Assembly: GCA_964472785.1 (NCBI GenBank)
Contig: CAYYMH010000009.1
Span: forward strand, 51,525-115,524
DNA length: 64,000 nt
Direction: 5' to 3'
Source of the DNA: CAYYMH01 sp964472785
Lineage (GTDB): Bacteria; Zhuqueibacterota; Zhuqueibacteria; Thermofontimicrobiales; Thermofontimicrobiaceae
The notes under the pieces are model-generated. The model saw only the letters and a list, made by a program, of their open reading frames with translations, searched no databases and was not told where the DNA came from. The position numbers and the translations under genes were made by a program. This document shows, piece after piece, positions 62,682 through 64,000 of this stretch. Within the stretch, counting starts at the first letter, position 1. Every line of letters begins with the position of its first letter.

Positions 62682-63167
62682 TCAAACTAAAATGTTTTTT
62701 CCAACAATCATCAGCAGGATCTGAACAATCACATTGGCGTAGATACCCGCTCCCACATCGTCTAACATGATCCCCCACCCACCGCGTAATTTTTCAAGTT
62801 TCCGAATCGGGTACGGTTTAACAATATCAAAGATTCTGAACAGAATGAAAGCGATCACCAGCAACTTAAAAGAGCGCGGAACAGCAATTAAAGCGACTAA
62901 CATACCAACAACTTCATCGACGACAATAATCCCCGGATCATGAAGATTTTTTTCCTTCGTTTTTTCTTGAACGTGTTTCTCAGCAATAGCCGCCGACCAC
63001 ACACCAATAAAAAATAGTGCACATGTTAAAAGAACAAATAACATTGTATTCTGAACAGGTAAAAACCAGTACACAACGGCAATGAATAATGCACCCAAGG
63101 TTCCGGGTGCAAAAGGAGAATATCCAACCCCCAAACATGTCGAAATTAGCAATGCGATCCGTCTCAT
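62682..63167 (-). CDS. pgpA: Phosphatidylglycerophosphatase A
   Basis: About 161 residues. The PgpA signatures DPGIIVVDEVVGML and LDDVGAGIYAN are present among four membrane segments. It removes the terminal phosphate from phosphatidylglycerophosphate in the inner membrane. ATG 63167 (MRRIALLIS) is preferred over an upstream TTG without a ribosome site. pgsA lies upstream on the same strand, so the two sequential enzymes are paired. Confidence 0.92.
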   Translation of the reverse strand: MRRIALLISTCLGVGYSPFAPGTLGALFIAVVYWFLPVQNTMLFVLLTCALFFIGVWSAAIAEKHVQEKTKEKNLHDPGIIVVDEVVGMLVALIAVPRSFKLLVIAFILFRIFDIVKPYPIRKLEKLRGGWGIMLDDVGAGIYANVIVQILLMIVGKNILV

Positions 63168-63322
63168 ATAAAGTCGGTCCTGATCAGATTTGTTCAAAGT
63201 TACCAAATAATTTTATCGCGGTTATATTATCTCTCTGAATATTATTTGAAAATTGGCCGAGTAAAATATTTAATAAAAACGGCAAACCTGGTATGAAAAT
63301 ATTTTTTAGCCAGTTTTCTATT

Positions 63323-63940
63323 CTATTCTGAAGGGCTAAAAACTCTCAGAAAAGATTTGTAAAAAGAGGACAAATGGGTGCGATTATCAACTAAATATTT
63401 GATCCCGGTATATGCTGTCAGAATAGCAACGATTGCCATTATGATATCAACAAAAAAGATCTTATTAAGGAAATAAATTATTGCGTACTTATCATGCTGA
63501 CTTAATGCGTGTTGTTCGACCAAAAAAAACACATACATGAAAAAGATAGCCCCCATTTGGATAAATGTTTTCACGCGGGCAATATAACTAGTTGCCACAT
63601 CTTTTTTATTCTGAATGGCATAGGAACGAAGTGCTGTAATGAGAACATCCCGCCCGATAATCACAACGACAACCCATAAATTGATGTATCCCAAAACATG
63701 GAAAGCAATGAAAGCCGTTGAAATCAATATTTTATCTGCCAGCGGATCCAGAAATTTGCCAAGCTTGGTGACATATCCGTATTTCTTTGCAAAATACCCG
63801 TCGTAAAAATCCGTAAAACATGCGAACATAAAGACAGCAAAAGATACCAGCTTTAATGTGAAATTATCTAAAAAAAGAAGTATTACGAACACGGGTGTTA
63901 AAATTATTCTCAGTACCGTCAGCTGAGTGGGAAAATTCAT
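63323..63940 (-). CDS. pgsA: CDP-diacylglycerol-glycerol-3-phosphate 3-phosphatidyltransferase
   Basis: A 205-residue CDP-alcohol phosphatidyltransferase with five to six membrane helices. The active-site motif DGYFAKK...GKFLDPLADK (about 47-70) is complete, with Lys in place of Arg in the usual AR, a tolerated variant. It makes phosphatidylglycerophosphate. AAGGAG lies six bases before the ATG. The rest of the operon extends to lower coordinates (pgpA, cinA, thpR, recA). Confidence 0.93.
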   Translation of the reverse strand: MNFPTQLTVLRIILTPVFVILLFLDNFTLKLVSFAVFMFACFTDFYDGYFAKKYGYVTKLGKFLDPLADKILISTAFIAFHVLGYINLWVVVVIIGRDVLITALRSYAIQNKKDVATSYIARVKTFIQMGAIFFMYVFFLVEQHALSQHDKYAIIYFLNKIFFVDIIMAIVAILTAYTGIKYLVDNRTHLSSFYKSFLRVFSPSE

Positions 63941-64000
63941 GTATGCTCCTTAGTGCTAAAAACCAATCAATGGATATGATTAGAATGTATTTCCAACAAT

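Overview
This window looks like chromosome of a Gram-negative bacterium of the FCB superphylum (Calditrichota/KSB1/Bacteroidota-like; the phylum cannot be fixed from sequence alone). The signs are an LpxH-type lipid A enzyme end, TolQ/ExbB-ExbD-TonB-type energizers, a secreted subtilase with the C-terminal sorting domain typical of FCB secreted proteins, a Bacteroidota-like serine palmitoyltransferase and a bacterial geranylgeranylglyceryl phosphate synthase. DNA is moderately AT-rich. Most genes lie on the minus strand in tight operons, and TTG starts with good Shine-Dalgarno sequences are frequent.

Layout. 1-2.5 kb (+): end of an LpxH-like gene, then penicillin-binding protein 1A. 2.6-11 kb (-): nucleoside catabolism (pyrimidine-nucleoside phosphorylase, deoxyribose-phosphate aldolase, a phosphohexomutase), a nitroreductase, an ECF sigma/anti-sigma pair, OsmC, a radical SAM protein and a membrane protein with an acidic tail. 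11.4-16.5 kb (-): the phoH-pgpH-ybeY-CorC operon. 16.9-20.1 kb (-): LysM protein, small lipoprotein, aspS. 20.3-31.5 kb (-): a large envelope operon of two giant periplasmic repeat proteins, ExbB, two ExbDs and an AgmX/TonB-type protein. 32.5-35.5 kb (-): parA, parB, M23 peptidase, bactofilin. 35.6-39 kb (-): a four-subunit flavin/iron-sulfur amine or imino-acid dehydrogenase. 39.3 kb: small LysM protein.

40.3-44.8 kb is an AT-rich accessory island. It holds small minus-strand genes (DUF1232, DUF2283, HigBA toxin-antitoxin and unknowns) bounded by GTTAGCT/AGCTAAC-type core sites. Two 130-150 bp imperfect palindromes have the architecture of integron attC sites. Two gene blocks are each preceded by a duplicated module that carries a consensus promoter (TTGACA-N17-TATATT) and an 87-bp repeat whose homology stops exactly at the core site. 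No integrase is visible. I read this as an integrase-less cassette cluster with duplicated promoter/entry modules, and it is the best candidate for something undescribed.

44.8-49.3 kb: an Mut7-C protein, then a probable bacterial sphingolipid module (SDR reductase, serine palmitoyltransferase, GNAT-fold acyltransferase). 49.6-53.7 kb (+): a stand-alone propeptide-like protein coupled to a sorted subtilase, and a TPR lipoprotein. 53.7-64 kb (-): pgsA, pgpA, cinA, thpR, recA, recX, alaS, geranylgeranylglyceryl phosphate synthase, a PHP phosphatase-like protein and rlmB. Bacterial phospholipid synthesis (pgsA/pgpA), probable sphingolipids and a possible archaeal-type ether lipid precursor enzyme are therefore encoded within about 20 kb.
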